Source: AM-0621 sp964386705
GTDB taxonomy: Bacteria > Planctomycetota > Planctomycetia > Planctomycetales > Planctomycetaceae
Direction of reading: 5' to 3'
NCBI GenBank assembly: GCA_964386705.1
Contig: CAYLTY010000072.1
Coordinates: 1 to 35,118 of the forward strand
Length of the DNA stretch: 35,118 nt
Shown here: piece after piece, positions 24,126-31,190 of the stretch
Numbering within the stretch: position 1 is the stretch's first letter
Layout: each line of letters opens with the position of its first letter
Program-made: the position numbers and the translations under genes
Notes under the pieces: generated by a model
Told to the model about the DNA's origin: nothing
Databases searched by the model: none
What the model saw: only the letters and a program-made list of their open reading frames with translations

Positions 24126-24962
24126 ATGCGGAAGTGGTGCTTACATCTGACGATCTTCGCCCTGGTCACCGCGCTGCCGGCCATCGTTCGAGCCGATGGA
24201 CTGTTTCCAGACAAAGCCCTGGAAACAACCATCAAGGAAATCCTGAAGAAGCAGGGCAAGGACGAACTCAAGGAAGAGGATCTGAAGAATGTCTACCAGG
24301 TAGGCGCCAAGAAGAAGGGGATTAAGGATCTCAAGGGGTTGGAGAAGTGCACCAATCTGCTGCTGATCGACCTCGCCGGTAACGAAGTCGCCGACCTGGC
24401 TCCGCTGGCTGAACTCACCAACCTGCAATCGTTGGACCTGTCCACCAACAAGATCACTGACATCAAGCCGCTCGCGAAGCTCGTCAAGCTGCAGTACCTG
24501 CAACTGGAACACAACCAGATTGCCGACATCAGCGTTGTGAAAGACATGAAGAAGCTGGCGGCGCTGTACCTCAGTGACAACAAGATTGAATCCGTAGCTC
24601 CGCTGGAAGGTCTGCCCAAGCTGGCATCGCTGTACCTCGGCAAGAACCAGATCAAGGACGTGAAGCCGGTCGGCACCCTGAAGTGGGTCGCAAACCTCGA
24701 CCTGCGCGAAAACAAGATCGAAGACCTCGCGCCGCTGGCACCGCTCACCGAGCTGCGATTCACGTTCCTGGAAAGCAATCAGATCAAGGACTTCGGCCCG
24801 CTGGTTGAGATGGCCAAGAAGGACGCCGCCGGCGAACGGCGCTTTGTGCCGTACTGGAAGCTGTACCTCGACAACAACCCGATCGAAGCCGCCAAGCGCG
24901 ATCCGCAAGTCGAAGAACTGAAGAAAGCCGGCGCCCGCATCAACTGGAAGCCAGCCAACTAA
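24126..24962 (+). CDS. Secreted internalin-like leucine-rich repeat protein
   Basis: 278 residues from ATG 24126, GGAG 5-9 nt upstream, and a signal peptide (MRKWCLHLTIFALVTALPAIVRA). After a short helical cap with FPDKALETTIKEIL come about seven 22-residue LRRs of the SDS22/internalin type, e.g. LQSLDLSTNKITDIKPLAKL and LASLYLGKNQIKDVKPVGTL (about residues 75-240). The internalin-style N-terminal cap is lysine-rich. It is exported to the periplasm or cell surface and likely mediates protein binding; partner unknown. It is unrelated in repeat class to the cytoplasmic LPX-type LRR protein of the radical SAM cassette. Confidence 0.93.
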   Translation: MRKWCLHLTIFALVTALPAIVRADGLFPDKALETTIKEILKKQGKDELKEEDLKNVYQVGAKKKGIKDLKGLEKCTNLLLIDLAGNEVADLAPLAELTNLQSLDLSTNKITDIKPLAKLVKLQYLQLEHNQIADISVVKDMKKLAALYLSDNKIESVAPLEGLPKLASLYLGKNQIKDVKPVGTLKWVANLDLRENKIEDLAPLAPLTELRFTFLESNQIKDFGPLVEMAKKDAAGERRFVPYWKLYLDNNPIEAAKRDPQVEELKKAGARINWKPAN

Positions 24963-24969
24963 TTGCACT

Positions 24970-25180
24970 GTAGGGCGGACAATCCTGTCTGCCAGAGCGA
25001 GAGTTATTGAGACGCACGTTGGTATTTGCGCGACAGCAGATCGGGAGGGCGAAGCTCCTGATGAGCCGGGCACTAACGGCAAGGCGGATTCACGCATGCG
25101 GCTCGGCAGGAGCCTCGCCCTCCCGGTGCAAATACCAGAGTGTCGCTCAGTAAACGAAGGCGGACAGGATTGTCCGCCCT
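24970..25180. repeat. Inverted copies of a GGCGGACAGGATTGTCC repeat enclosing a second inverted repeat
   Basis: The 24-nt arm at 24970-24993 (GTAGGGCGGACAATCCTGTC core) is inverted at 25159-25180. Between them, a second imperfect inverted repeat spans about 25019-25137: its outer arms are TGGTATTTGC / GCAAATACCA and its inner arms CGGGAGGGCGAAGCTCCTG / CAGGAGCCTCGCCCTCCCG. The first motif recurs at 29799-29853. These are short non-coding dispersed elements of a kind I recall from planctomycete genomes; no ORF of their own. Confidence 0.75.
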
Positions 25181-25235
25181 GCTTTTTCGTCCCAGTCCGG
25201 ATAATCCGCTGGAAGTGCAGAGGCAGCGACCTTCG

Positions 25236-25264
25236 TTGAACTCGCAGCTTGTCGCCGCGATACT
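25236..25264 (+). promoter_or_regulatory. Possible promoter for the tRNA gene
   Basis: TTGAAC (25236-25241) and GATACT (25259-25264) with a 17-bp spacer, matching 4 of 6 consensus bases each. Transcription would begin about 50 nt before the tRNA 5' end. Confidence 0.4.
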
Positions 25265-25322
25265 CGTCTCGGTTCCTGAACCGACCCGCCAAGCGGCGTG
25301 TCGGCTTTGGGAAGCTCCTTAG

Positions 25323-25395
25323 GGGGTCTTAGCTCAACGGTTAGAGCAGGCGACTCATAATCGCTTGGTTCTGGGTTCGAATCCCGGAGGCCCTA
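25323..25395 (+). tRNA. tRNA with CAT anticodon, likely tRNA-Ile2 (lysidine-modified)
   Basis: A full cloverleaf fits: acceptor GGGGTCT (25323-25329) with AGGCCCT (25388-25394) including two G-T pairs, D-stem GCTC/GAGC, anticodon stem GGCGA/TCGCT with loop CTCATAA, and T-stem CTGGG/CCCGG with loop TTCGAAT. The anticodon CAT is at 25356-25358 and the discriminator base is A at 25395. The 3' CCA is not encoded. CAT can be initiator Met, elongator Met or Ile2. The TTAGCTCA start, AGAGCAGGCGACTCATAATC and TCGCTTGGT segments closely match E. coli ileX as I remember it, so TilS-modified tRNA-Ile2, reading AUA, is most likely. Confidence 0.9.
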
Positions 25396-25402
25396 CTTCA
25401 AA

Positions 25403-25446
25403 GAGGCCGCAACGTGCTGTTTTCTACAGCATTTTGCGGCCTTTTT
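25403..25446 (+). terminator. Rho-independent terminator after the tRNA
   Basis: AGGCCGCAA (25404-25412) pairs with TTGCGGCCT (25434-25442), with inner GCTGT/ACAGC pairs, followed by TTTTT. The stem is strong and lies 8 nt beyond the tRNA end. Confidence 0.88.
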
Positions 25447-25502
25447 CGTTTTCAGCCGTTCTATTTCAAATCCACCGATGTCCGACGGAAAAATCGAAAG
25501 AG

Positions 25503-27080
25503 CTATTTGGTCTCAACGTTCTTTCTGGCGATGGGATACCGCTTCACCATGATGTCGTTCTTCTGAGGAGTTCCTGGAGTGCTGCGGCCGGTGCGGATGA
25601 TTTGCTCCATGAGCGCGGACATCTCAGCGACGACGGTGGGGTTGTCGTTGGCAAGGTTCTTCATTTCACCGATGTCGGCTCGTAGGTCATAGAGTTGGCA
25701 GGGCGCGTCACCTTCGGGTGCGAAGATGAGTTTCATCGCACCGCGTCGCAGACCGGGAGTGCCGGCTGAAGCGCAGCTCACGGCGGTTGGTCGCGTTGGC
25801 TTGTCTTCGCCTTTGAGCAGCGGCAGCAAACTGAAGCTGTCTTCGCCTGTATTGTCAGGTAGTGGTGTGCTCCAGATTTCGGCGAGCGTTGCGATGACGT
25901 CAGCCTGATGAACCAGTTGCGAGCACACGCTGCCGGGTTTGGTTGTTCCCGGCCAGAGCATGATGAACGGCACGCGGTGTCCGCCTTCGTGCACGTCGGT
26001 CTTGTAGCCACGCAACGGGCCGCTCGGGTAATGGCCCTGAGCTTCCATATTCTTCGCGCCGATGTAGCTGGCACACCCGTTGTCGCTGGTGAACAGCACG
26101 AGCGTGTTCTCGGTCACGTTGTGCTGATCCAGCGCAGCGAGCACTCGCCCCACTGCGGCGTCCGTTTCCATGACCAGATCCGCGTAAACTCCGAGACCAC
26201 TCTTGCCGCGCCATTCAGCGTTGACCGCCAGCGGAGTATGCGGAGACGTCAGCGGCATGTAGAGCAGAAACGGCTCTTTGGTTTTCGCGGAACGGCCAAT
26301 GAACTCGACCGCGCGCTCCGTCAGCGCGGGCAGAATGCCTTCCAGCTTCCAGTTCTCCAGCGCCGGACCTTGCAGGCTGGCCTGATTCGCGACGAGCGAT
26401 TTCGCAGGCAGTAGTTCGGTGGGAATGCCGCGTGTGCGGTCGTTGTCGATGAAACAATACGGCGGCCAGTTCGGGACATCGGTGCCGAAGTACTCGTCGA
26501 AACCACGAGTCGTCGGACCACCAGGAATCGGCCGCGAAAACACTTCGCGCCAGGCGGCTCGATGCTCGCCAGTGACTTCGGTGGTGACCTTCCCTCCGCC
26601 GCCCGACTTGCCGCCCAACCCTTGGAAGTAAGCCCGCTTGTCTTCCGGAATCGGCCAGTCCCAACCCAGATGCCACTTGCCGACGCAGGCCGTGCGATAT
26701 CCCTGCTGCTTCGCCAGTCCGGCAATCGTGAGCCGGTCCGGTGCAATCAACGGCTTGCCCCATACATTGACTATCCCCGCCTGCAGCCGAGTCCGCCAGT
26801 GATACCGCCCCGTCAGCAACGCATACCGCGACGGCGAACAGACTCCCGACGATGAATGCCCATCAGTAAACCGCACCCCAGTCGCCGCCAGCCGATCAAT
26901 GTGCGGAGTGGCAATCTTGCCACGCTCCGGGTTGTTGCAGGCAACGTCTCCATACCCGAGATCGTCAGCGAGAATCACGACGACGTTCGGTTTCCGGGCT
27001 GAAGACTCTGCGGCCAGAGCACAACAAATTCCGCAGCACATCCACGCGAACGCGACCATCGAAGCCAACAGCATTTTCAT
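25503..27080 (-). CDS. Secreted arylsulfatase (type I, FGly-dependent)
   Basis: 525 residues from ATG 27078-27080, selected because AGGAGG lies 9 nt upstream and a signal peptide follows (MKMLLASMVAFAWMCCGICC..AAESSA). The frame extends upstream without signals. PNVVVILADDLGYGD opens the fold with metal-binding Asp residues. CSPSR (SSGVCSPSRYALLTGRYHW) is the formylglycine motif with the Cys that must be oxidised by an FGE or anaerobic maturase. K-H in GKWHLG and the SDNG motif (FTSDNGCASYIG) follow. It is an arylsulfatase-A-like enzyme acting on sulfated polysaccharides, which planctomycetes carry in large numbers. No maturase lies next to it. Convergent with the tRNA. Confidence 0.95.
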   Translation of the reverse strand: MKMLLASMVAFAWMCCGICCALAAESSARKPNVVVILADDLGYGDVACNNPERGKIATPHIDRLAATGVRFTDGHSSSGVCSPSRYALLTGRYHWRTRLQAGIVNVWGKPLIAPDRLTIAGLAKQQGYRTACVGKWHLGWDWPIPEDKRAYFQGLGGKSGGGGKVTTEVTGEHRAAWREVFSRPIPGGPTTRGFDEYFGTDVPNWPPYCFIDNDRTRGIPTELLPAKSLVANQASLQGPALENWKLEGILPALTERAVEFIGRSAKTKEPFLLYMPLTSPHTPLAVNAEWRGKSGLGVYADLVMETDAAVGRVLAALDQHNVTENTLVLFTSDNGCASYIGAKNMEAQGHYPSGPLRGYKTDVHEGGHRVPFIMLWPGTTKPGSVCSQLVHQADVIATLAEIWSTPLPDNTGEDSFSLLPLLKGEDKPTRPTAVSCASAGTPGLRRGAMKLIFAPEGDAPCQLYDLRADIGEMKNLANDNPTVVAEMSALMEQIIRTGRSTPGTPQKNDIMVKRYPIARKNVETK

Positions 27081-27375
27081 CGGCACACACCTCCTGAGAT
27101 GACTCGATCCGTGGTCTGACCGGTTCGGGCATCGCCATCGACGACATGATGGGAAGAAAAAGCAGAGATGCACAGCAGGGCGAAGTCGTATTCTACTCGT
27201 GCGACCAGAACGACTTCACGTACGTTCAGAATCGGATACGATCGACCTGCGTCCTCTGTCAACAATCTGAAGCTCATGTTTGTGAGTGGCTACTTCTTTG
27301 CCAACTGCTTTTGTGCTGATACCTGCGTTGTGCCAGCGATGGATGCTGGTGACGTAGTCAACTGGAGCAAGAACT
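27081..27375. other. Divergent intergenic region between sulfatase and lipoprotein genes
   Basis: About 295 bp with promoters expected for both directions. The only clear element is the AGGAGG ribosome binding site of the sulfatase at its left edge. I see no strong -10/-35 pair, repeat or ORF. Confidence 0.35.
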
Positions 27376-27864
27376 ATGAGAACGTGGCCCATCCTGCTTC
27401 TGCTCGCCCTCGTCGTCGGCTGCGACGAGGAGTCGATGTATTCGCATTCGACTGGCGGAGTTGACAAGTACGGCTGCGACGTCTTTTGGATGAAAGTTGG
27501 GTCTCAGTGGCGGATTAACTATGTCTGCTTCGTTGAACCGAATGGTCGGATTCGTCAAGTCGACGGAACCGGGAGGATTAAGGACTATCCAAACGGCGTT
27601 CTGGTGAATCGGCTCGGCATCATTATCGACGGCGCTCGTGCACTGGAAGTTAGAGCTGATCGACCAGAGGGCAAGGCTTTCTTACTGACACGCGACAGCA
27701 GAGTCTGCGAAGTGGAGTTGGATGTTAAGGCGTTGGAAGACGTCATGCCTCATATCGCTTTCAATTCCTTCAAAGATCCCGCCGCTGACAAAGCTGTTAA
27801 CGATGCGATTGCGAAGTTCGAGCAATCGAAAACTGAGCGTTGCGTTTTCAAACCCAGATACTAA
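27376..27864 (+). CDS. Small lipoprotein, copy 1 of a tandem pair
   Basis: 162 residues; GGAGCAAG ribosome binding site. The lipobox LVVGC (C16) follows a hydrophobic leader, so the mature protein is membrane-anchored. It contains paired cysteines (GCDEES, KYGCDVFW, VCFVEP, RVCEVEL, RCVF) that could form disulfides, and GVLVNRLGIIIDG. I do not recognise the family. By hand alignment it is about 80% identical to the next protein, with a fully identical stretch from DRPEGKAF to EDVMPH. It stands with its copy as a two-gene unit, 86 bp apart. Confidence 0.85.
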   Translation: MRTWPILLLLALVVGCDEESMYSHSTGGVDKYGCDVFWMKVGSQWRINYVCFVEPNGRIRQVDGTGRIKDYPNGVLVNRLGIIIDGARALEVRADRPEGKAFLLTRDSRVCEVELDVKALEDVMPHIAFNSFKDPAADKAVNDAIAKFEQSKTERCVFKPRY

Positions 27865-27950
27865 CAGGGCGTTGAGCCACACTGGTCTCGCCCTCCCAAT
27901 CCTGGTCCGCGGATTTACTAAATTGCCGCTCATAAAATGGAGCACTAACG

Positions 27951-28439
27951 ATGAGGATCTGGCATATCTTGGTGTTGATCGCCTTCTTCGTCGGCTGCGA
28001 CCGTGAGTCGAAGTATTCGCATTCGACGGGTGGACTTAATAAGTACGGCTGCGAAGTTTTTTGGATGAAAGTTGGGTCAACATGGAAGATCAACTACGTC
28101 TGCTTCATTGAACCCAATGGGCGGGGGTATCAGATCGATGGAACAGACAGGATTAGTGACAAGCCGAGTGGTGTTCTGATCAATCGGCGAGGTATCATTA
28201 TCGATGGCCCTTGTGCACTGGAGGTTAAAACTGATCGACCAGAGGGCAAGGCTTTCTTGCTGACACGCGACAGCAGAGTCTGCGAAGTGGAGTTGGACGT
28301 TAAAGCGTTGGAAGACGTCATGCCTCACAGTCCTTTCAATTCCTTCAAAGCTCCCTCCGCTGATAAAGCTGTTAACGATGCGATTGCGAAGTTCGAGCAA
28401 TCGAAAACTGAGCGTTGCGTTTTCAAGCCCAAGTACTAA
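27951..28439 (+). CDS. Small lipoprotein, copy 2 of a tandem pair
   Basis: 162 residues, same length and layout as copy 1, offset 575 bp. The lipobox is FFVGC (C16), followed by DRESKYSHSTGGLNKYGCEV. A GGAG ribosome binding site is present. Differences from copy 1 cluster in the leader and in the central 45-95 region, while the 3' third is nearly identical at the nucleotide level. That pattern fits a recent duplication or gene conversion. Function unknown. A terminator hairpin follows after about 30 bp. Confidence 0.85.
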   Translation: MRIWHILVLIAFFVGCDRESKYSHSTGGLNKYGCEVFWMKVGSTWKINYVCFIEPNGRGYQIDGTDRISDKPSGVLINRRGIIIDGPCALEVKTDRPEGKAFLLTRDSRVCEVELDVKALEDVMPHSPFNSFKAPSADKAVNDAIAKFEQSKTERCVFKPKY

Positions 28440-28466
28440 CAGGGCGATGAGTGATACCTGCTATGG

Positions 28467-28506
28467 GCTACCTCGAAGCTGCTGTTGCTTCGAGGTCGCC
28501 TTTTTT
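28467..28506 (+). terminator. Rho-independent terminator after the lipoprotein pair
   Basis: GCTACCTCGAAGC (28467-28479) pairs with GCTTCGAGGTCGC (28487-28499) with one mismatch, followed by six Ts (28501-28506). Confidence 0.88.
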
Positions 28507-28578
28507 CGTCGAGTTCGGAGTAACCGAACTCAGAATGGACACGCATTCGAGTGAAACTCGATGGCCAAGGCTGCGATC

Positions 28579-28626
28579 GCCCCTCACCCCCGGCCCCACT
28601 CCCCGGCAAGACCGGGGCGAGGGGAG
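28579..28626. repeat. CCCCTCACCCC-type dispersed palindromic repeat
   Basis: CCCCTCACCCCCGGCCCC (from 28580) and CCGGGG-CG-AGGGG can fold into a hairpin around GGCAAGA. It closely resembles the short non-coding repeats 'ccctcaccc..gagagggg' scattered in many GC-rich genomes. It sits between a lipoprotein terminator and the TadE-like gene. Confidence 0.55.
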
Positions 28627-28691
28627 CGACGAAGCTCGCGCGAACGCAGTTATCGCTATGAGACGACAACCTATACGGTGGGGTGTGCAGC

Positions 28692-29732
28692 CTACTGCGT
28701 GTCCTGCAGGTAGCTCAGCAGGGGCTTGAAGCCTTCGTTGGTCAGGGTGACCGTGGCTGAGATGGGGGTCGTGTAGACGGGCTCGAGGAAGGGGACTCGG
28801 CTGGAGGCGCGTTGTTCGGTGATGCGCGGAGCGGTCTGATCCCTGCGGCCATCGCCACCGACGACGTAGCGGGCGAGGAAGCGGCCGGGGCCGGGCAGCA
28901 GGGCGAAGTCGTGAGTCACACGCACGATCAGCGGGTCCTGCCAGCCGACTTCGTTGCGGTTCCAGTCGCGAACCCACTCGCCCTCTTCATCCGTCGAAGC
29001 CTGACCGTTCACGATACGCAGCACGCGCGGGTTGTAGGTCGGGCCGTTGTAGGTGTCTTTGTCGATGAACGCGACATCGACGACAGTGTTCCAGTAGGCG
29101 TAGCTCAGCTTGTTGCGCAGACGTTGGGGAACTCGCGAATTGTTCTGCGAAGATGGATCGAACTCGGCATAGGCGGAGATGATCGCGTCCGGCTGACTGC
29201 CGCAACTCGGGCAGTTCAACGGCTCGACGAAACTGCGCCCCGGAGCAGCGGGGGCCACACCCTGCACGGCGGCTCCGAAGATCTTGTTGAACTTGTAGGA
29301 CGTTGCCGCATCGGTGCCGGACATTGTCAGCCGGTTGCCTTCGATGCGCAATTGCTGAGGTGCGTCTTCAGCAAACGGTAGAGGCAGCAGGTTCTCTTCC
29401 GATTCCGCCCAGCCCGATGAGGTATCCCGGAAGTGAGCCGGAGTCCAAACGATCGCCGCGCGAGCCGCCGCGAACGCCGCGTGATGGACCATCACGATGC
29501 CGACCATTAACTGGCTCACCTGCACGATGAACATGACGATCATGATGAACAGCGGCAGCGTCAGCACGAAGCTCAACGATTGCACACCGCCGTGTTGGCA
29601 ACGGTGCAGCTTCAAAAGCCGCCGCCAGTCGAACTTCAGGCCGCTGCAGGCGACCACCGCTCTTAATACCAGGAACCCCATCGCGAGTGCGATCAGTGCG
29701 GGAATCAGGGCTTGAAGGACGGAGCGATGCAT
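28692..29732 (-). CDS. TadE/TadG-like pilus assembly protein
   Basis: 346 residues from ATG 29730-29732; an upstream in-frame start at 29768 would add 12. Two hydrophobic segments are present: LIPALIALAMGFLVLRAV near the N-terminus and LSFVLTLPLFIMIVMFIVQV (about residues 55-78), preceded by HRCQHGGVQ. The second looks like a TadE prepilin-type helix. The remainder is an exported domain with NCPSCGSQPD. TadE-like minor pseudopilins are processed by the TadV/CpaA peptidase and function in Flp pilus biogenesis; the peptidase gene is next upstream in the same direction. No canonical signal cleavage site could be defined. Confidence 0.75.
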   Translation of the reverse strand: MHRSVLQALIPALIALAMGFLVLRAVVACSGLKFDWRRLLKLHRCQHGGVQSLSFVLTLPLFIMIVMFIVQVSQLMVGIVMVHHAAFAAARAAIVWTPAHFRDTSSGWAESEENLLPLPFAEDAPQQLRIEGNRLTMSGTDAATSYKFNKIFGAAVQGVAPAAPGRSFVEPLNCPSCGSQPDAIISAYAEFDPSSQNNSRVPQRLRNKLSYAYWNTVVDVAFIDKDTYNGPTYNPRVLRIVNGQASTDEEGEWVRDWNRNEVGWQDPLIVRVTHDFALLPGPGRFLARYVVGGDGRRDQTAPRITEQRASSRVPFLEPVYTTPISATVTLTNEGFKPLLSYLQDTQ

Positions 29733-29798
29733 TTCAGGCAGTTCCAGAACTAAGGCTCGAAGCCACAATAGGTTCGCGAAGTCGCTGCTGGTGTTGGT

Positions 29799-29853
29799 GT
29801 AGGACGGACAATCCTGTCCGTCGCGGTTTGGCGGACAGGATTGTCCGCCCTAC
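29799..29853. repeat. Palindromic dispersed repeat (third site)
   Basis: Arm GTAGGACGGACAATCCTGTC (from 29799) is inverted at 29831-29853 with a roughly 10-nt loop. Core sequence equals the arms at 24970-24993 and 25159-25180. It lies in the gap between tadE-like and prepilin peptidase genes and may terminate or stabilise that transcript. Confidence 0.8.
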
Positions 29854-29862
29854 AAAGTAGCA

Positions 29863-30399
29863 TCACTGCTTCATCAGGATCGGCCACGTGACAATTACTG
29901 TGGCAACCAAAGCTGATGGAGCCAAGAACAAACTGCGTTGCAGCGGTTGACGTTCGCGGGATGTTAGAGGAATCCAGCCGCGAGCCTGGATGACCAGACG
30001 CACGTGCTGCCAGGTCGATCGAATCAGGTTTACGATCCCGGCCTGCCAGATGATGATGGCCATGCCGCAGATGAAGCCGAGCGAAAACGTCCAGAGCAAC
30101 GCTTCGATGCCCCCTTCCACTCCGAGAAAAGCACCCATCATGGCGACCAGCTTCACGTCGCCGCCGCCCATGTCAAAAAACACAAACGCGACCAGCATGA
30201 TGCTGCCGCACGCCAGCAAACCCCACAGACTGGCGAACAAGCTATCACTGCCGCTCCCCAGAATTCCCAGGCCGACGGTATTCAGAATCAACCCCGCCAC
30301 GATGCCGGGGTAAGTGTTCCAATTGTAAATGGCGTGTCGCGAGGCATCCGTGATGGCCGCGACCAGCAGCAGAATCAGTAGGGCGATCAAAGCCGTCAT
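29863..30399 (-). CDS. Prepilin peptidase (A24 family, CpaA/TadV type)
   Basis: 178 residues from ATG 30397-30399. The upstream extension of the frame would run into the pilin gene and lacks a hydrophobic start. It is a polytopic inner-membrane aspartyl peptidase: the first Asp is in ITDASRHAIYN near residue 17, the second in FDMGGGDVKLVAMMG (GxGD motif). Length matches the short CpaA/TadV class lacking the methylase domain. It would cleave the G/A site of the two Flp-like pilins encoded just upstream. Six hydrophobic segments. No tadA ATPase or secretin is visible in this window. Confidence 0.9.
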   Translation of the reverse strand: MTALIALLILLLVAAITDASRHAIYNWNTYPGIVAGLILNTVGLGILGSGSDSLFASLWGLLACGSIMLVAFVFFDMGGGDVKLVAMMGAFLGVEGGIEALLWTFSLGFICGMAIIIWQAGIVNLIRSTWQHVRLVIQARGWIPLTSRERQPLQRSLFLAPSALVATVIVTWPILMKQ

Positions 30400-30511
30400 G
30401 TCGAACGTTCTCACTGCCAGTTCTGTCGGACTCGTCCGACCGAATCCGGGTCGTGAGACAGCGGCTGAGTTCTGTAGGTGTGCAGCGATGGATTCGCTCA
30501 GAACGGCAGCG

Positions 30512-30730
30512 TTACGTGCGATTGGCGGCCGCGCTGTCCGCACCTTCTTCGAGCTGCTCCATTCCCTTATTGAAATAGTTCTTGATCCGGGGCCAGCCGA
30601 ATTTGATCAGGAAGATGAGGATCGGAATCGCGATCGCGCCGACGATCAGAATCGTTTCGAGACTGACCGCTCCGCGTTCGTCCCGATGAACTCGACGCAG
30701 CAGTTTTCCGAGGGATGACTCGCGCAGCAT
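30512..30730 (-). CDS. Flp-family pilin-like protein 1
   Basis: 72 residues. RDERGAVSLETILIVGAIAI carries a class-III/Flp leader: cleavage after G20 with Glu at +5 (E25), followed by a hydrophobic helix (TILIVGAIAIPILIFLI) and a short hydrophilic tail (KNYFNKGMEQLEEGADS). This small size and layout match Flp/Fap pilins. It lies 24 bp after the second pilin-like gene and 112 bp before the prepilin peptidase gene, same strand. Confidence 0.85.
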   Translation of the reverse strand: MLRESSLGKLLRRVHRDERGAVSLETILIVGAIAIPILIFLIKFGWPRIKNYFNKGMEQLEEGADSAAANRT

Positions 30731-30754
30731 GCTGATGTTCCATTCGATCGCAGC

Positions 30755-30991
30755 TTAGAGAAACGGCCAGGCGATCAACGTGCAGATCATTTCATAAGTG
30801 AGCTGAATGATGCGCTTTCCCGTCGGCATCACGAACGCGACCAGCGGCAAGATGACTCCGAGCAACAGGATGTAATCCAGCGTCGCAGCCCCGTCTCGCA
30901 CCGGCCCGTTGTGTTCAAGCTGATCGACCTGCCGGCCACGCGGCCAACTCCGTTGCCGACGACACCTCAAGTTGTTTCGACGGCTGTGCAT
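30755..30991 (-). CDS. Flp-family pilin-like protein 2
   Basis: 78 residues from ATG 30989-30991; the open frame further upstream (to 31093) is rejected. The basic N-terminus is followed by RDGAATLDYILLLGVILPLV: a G/A cleavage site with Asp where pilins usually have Glu at +5, then Tyr at +6 as in classical Flp. Hydrophobic helix, and the protein ends LTYEMICTLIAWPFL. It is likely the first gene of the small pilus operon. The Asp substitution may affect methylation or assembly. Ribosome binding site weak. Confidence 0.75.
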   Translation of the reverse strand: MHSRRNNLRCRRQRSWPRGRQVDQLEHNGPVRDGAATLDYILLLGVILPLVAFVMPTGKRIIQLTYEMICTLIAWPFL

Positions 30992-31190
30992 GACGATCAA
31001 CCCGCTCGCAGAAGGGAAAGAGCACCTGCAGCCTATCTTGTGCGAAAGAGCGTTGCCAAGTTCTGTCAGGCATCTGCCGCACACGAAGCCCAAAGAACTG
31101 CCCGCGGAAACGTCCGTCGCTGGGAAAATTGCCCAGTTTCGTTACATCCACAGGCAGGATGCTGCTCTTCCGCAACGCAGGACACGCTCG

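Noticed and set aside
24970..25180. CRISPR array in the repeat-rich intergenic region
   Set aside because: Repeats are inverted, only two per family, with no regular spacers and no cas genes nearby.
24141..25292. 383-codon minus-strand open frame opposite the secreted LRR gene
   Set aside because: It mirrors the LRR periodicity of the real plus-strand gene and runs through the repeat region; a GC-frame shadow.
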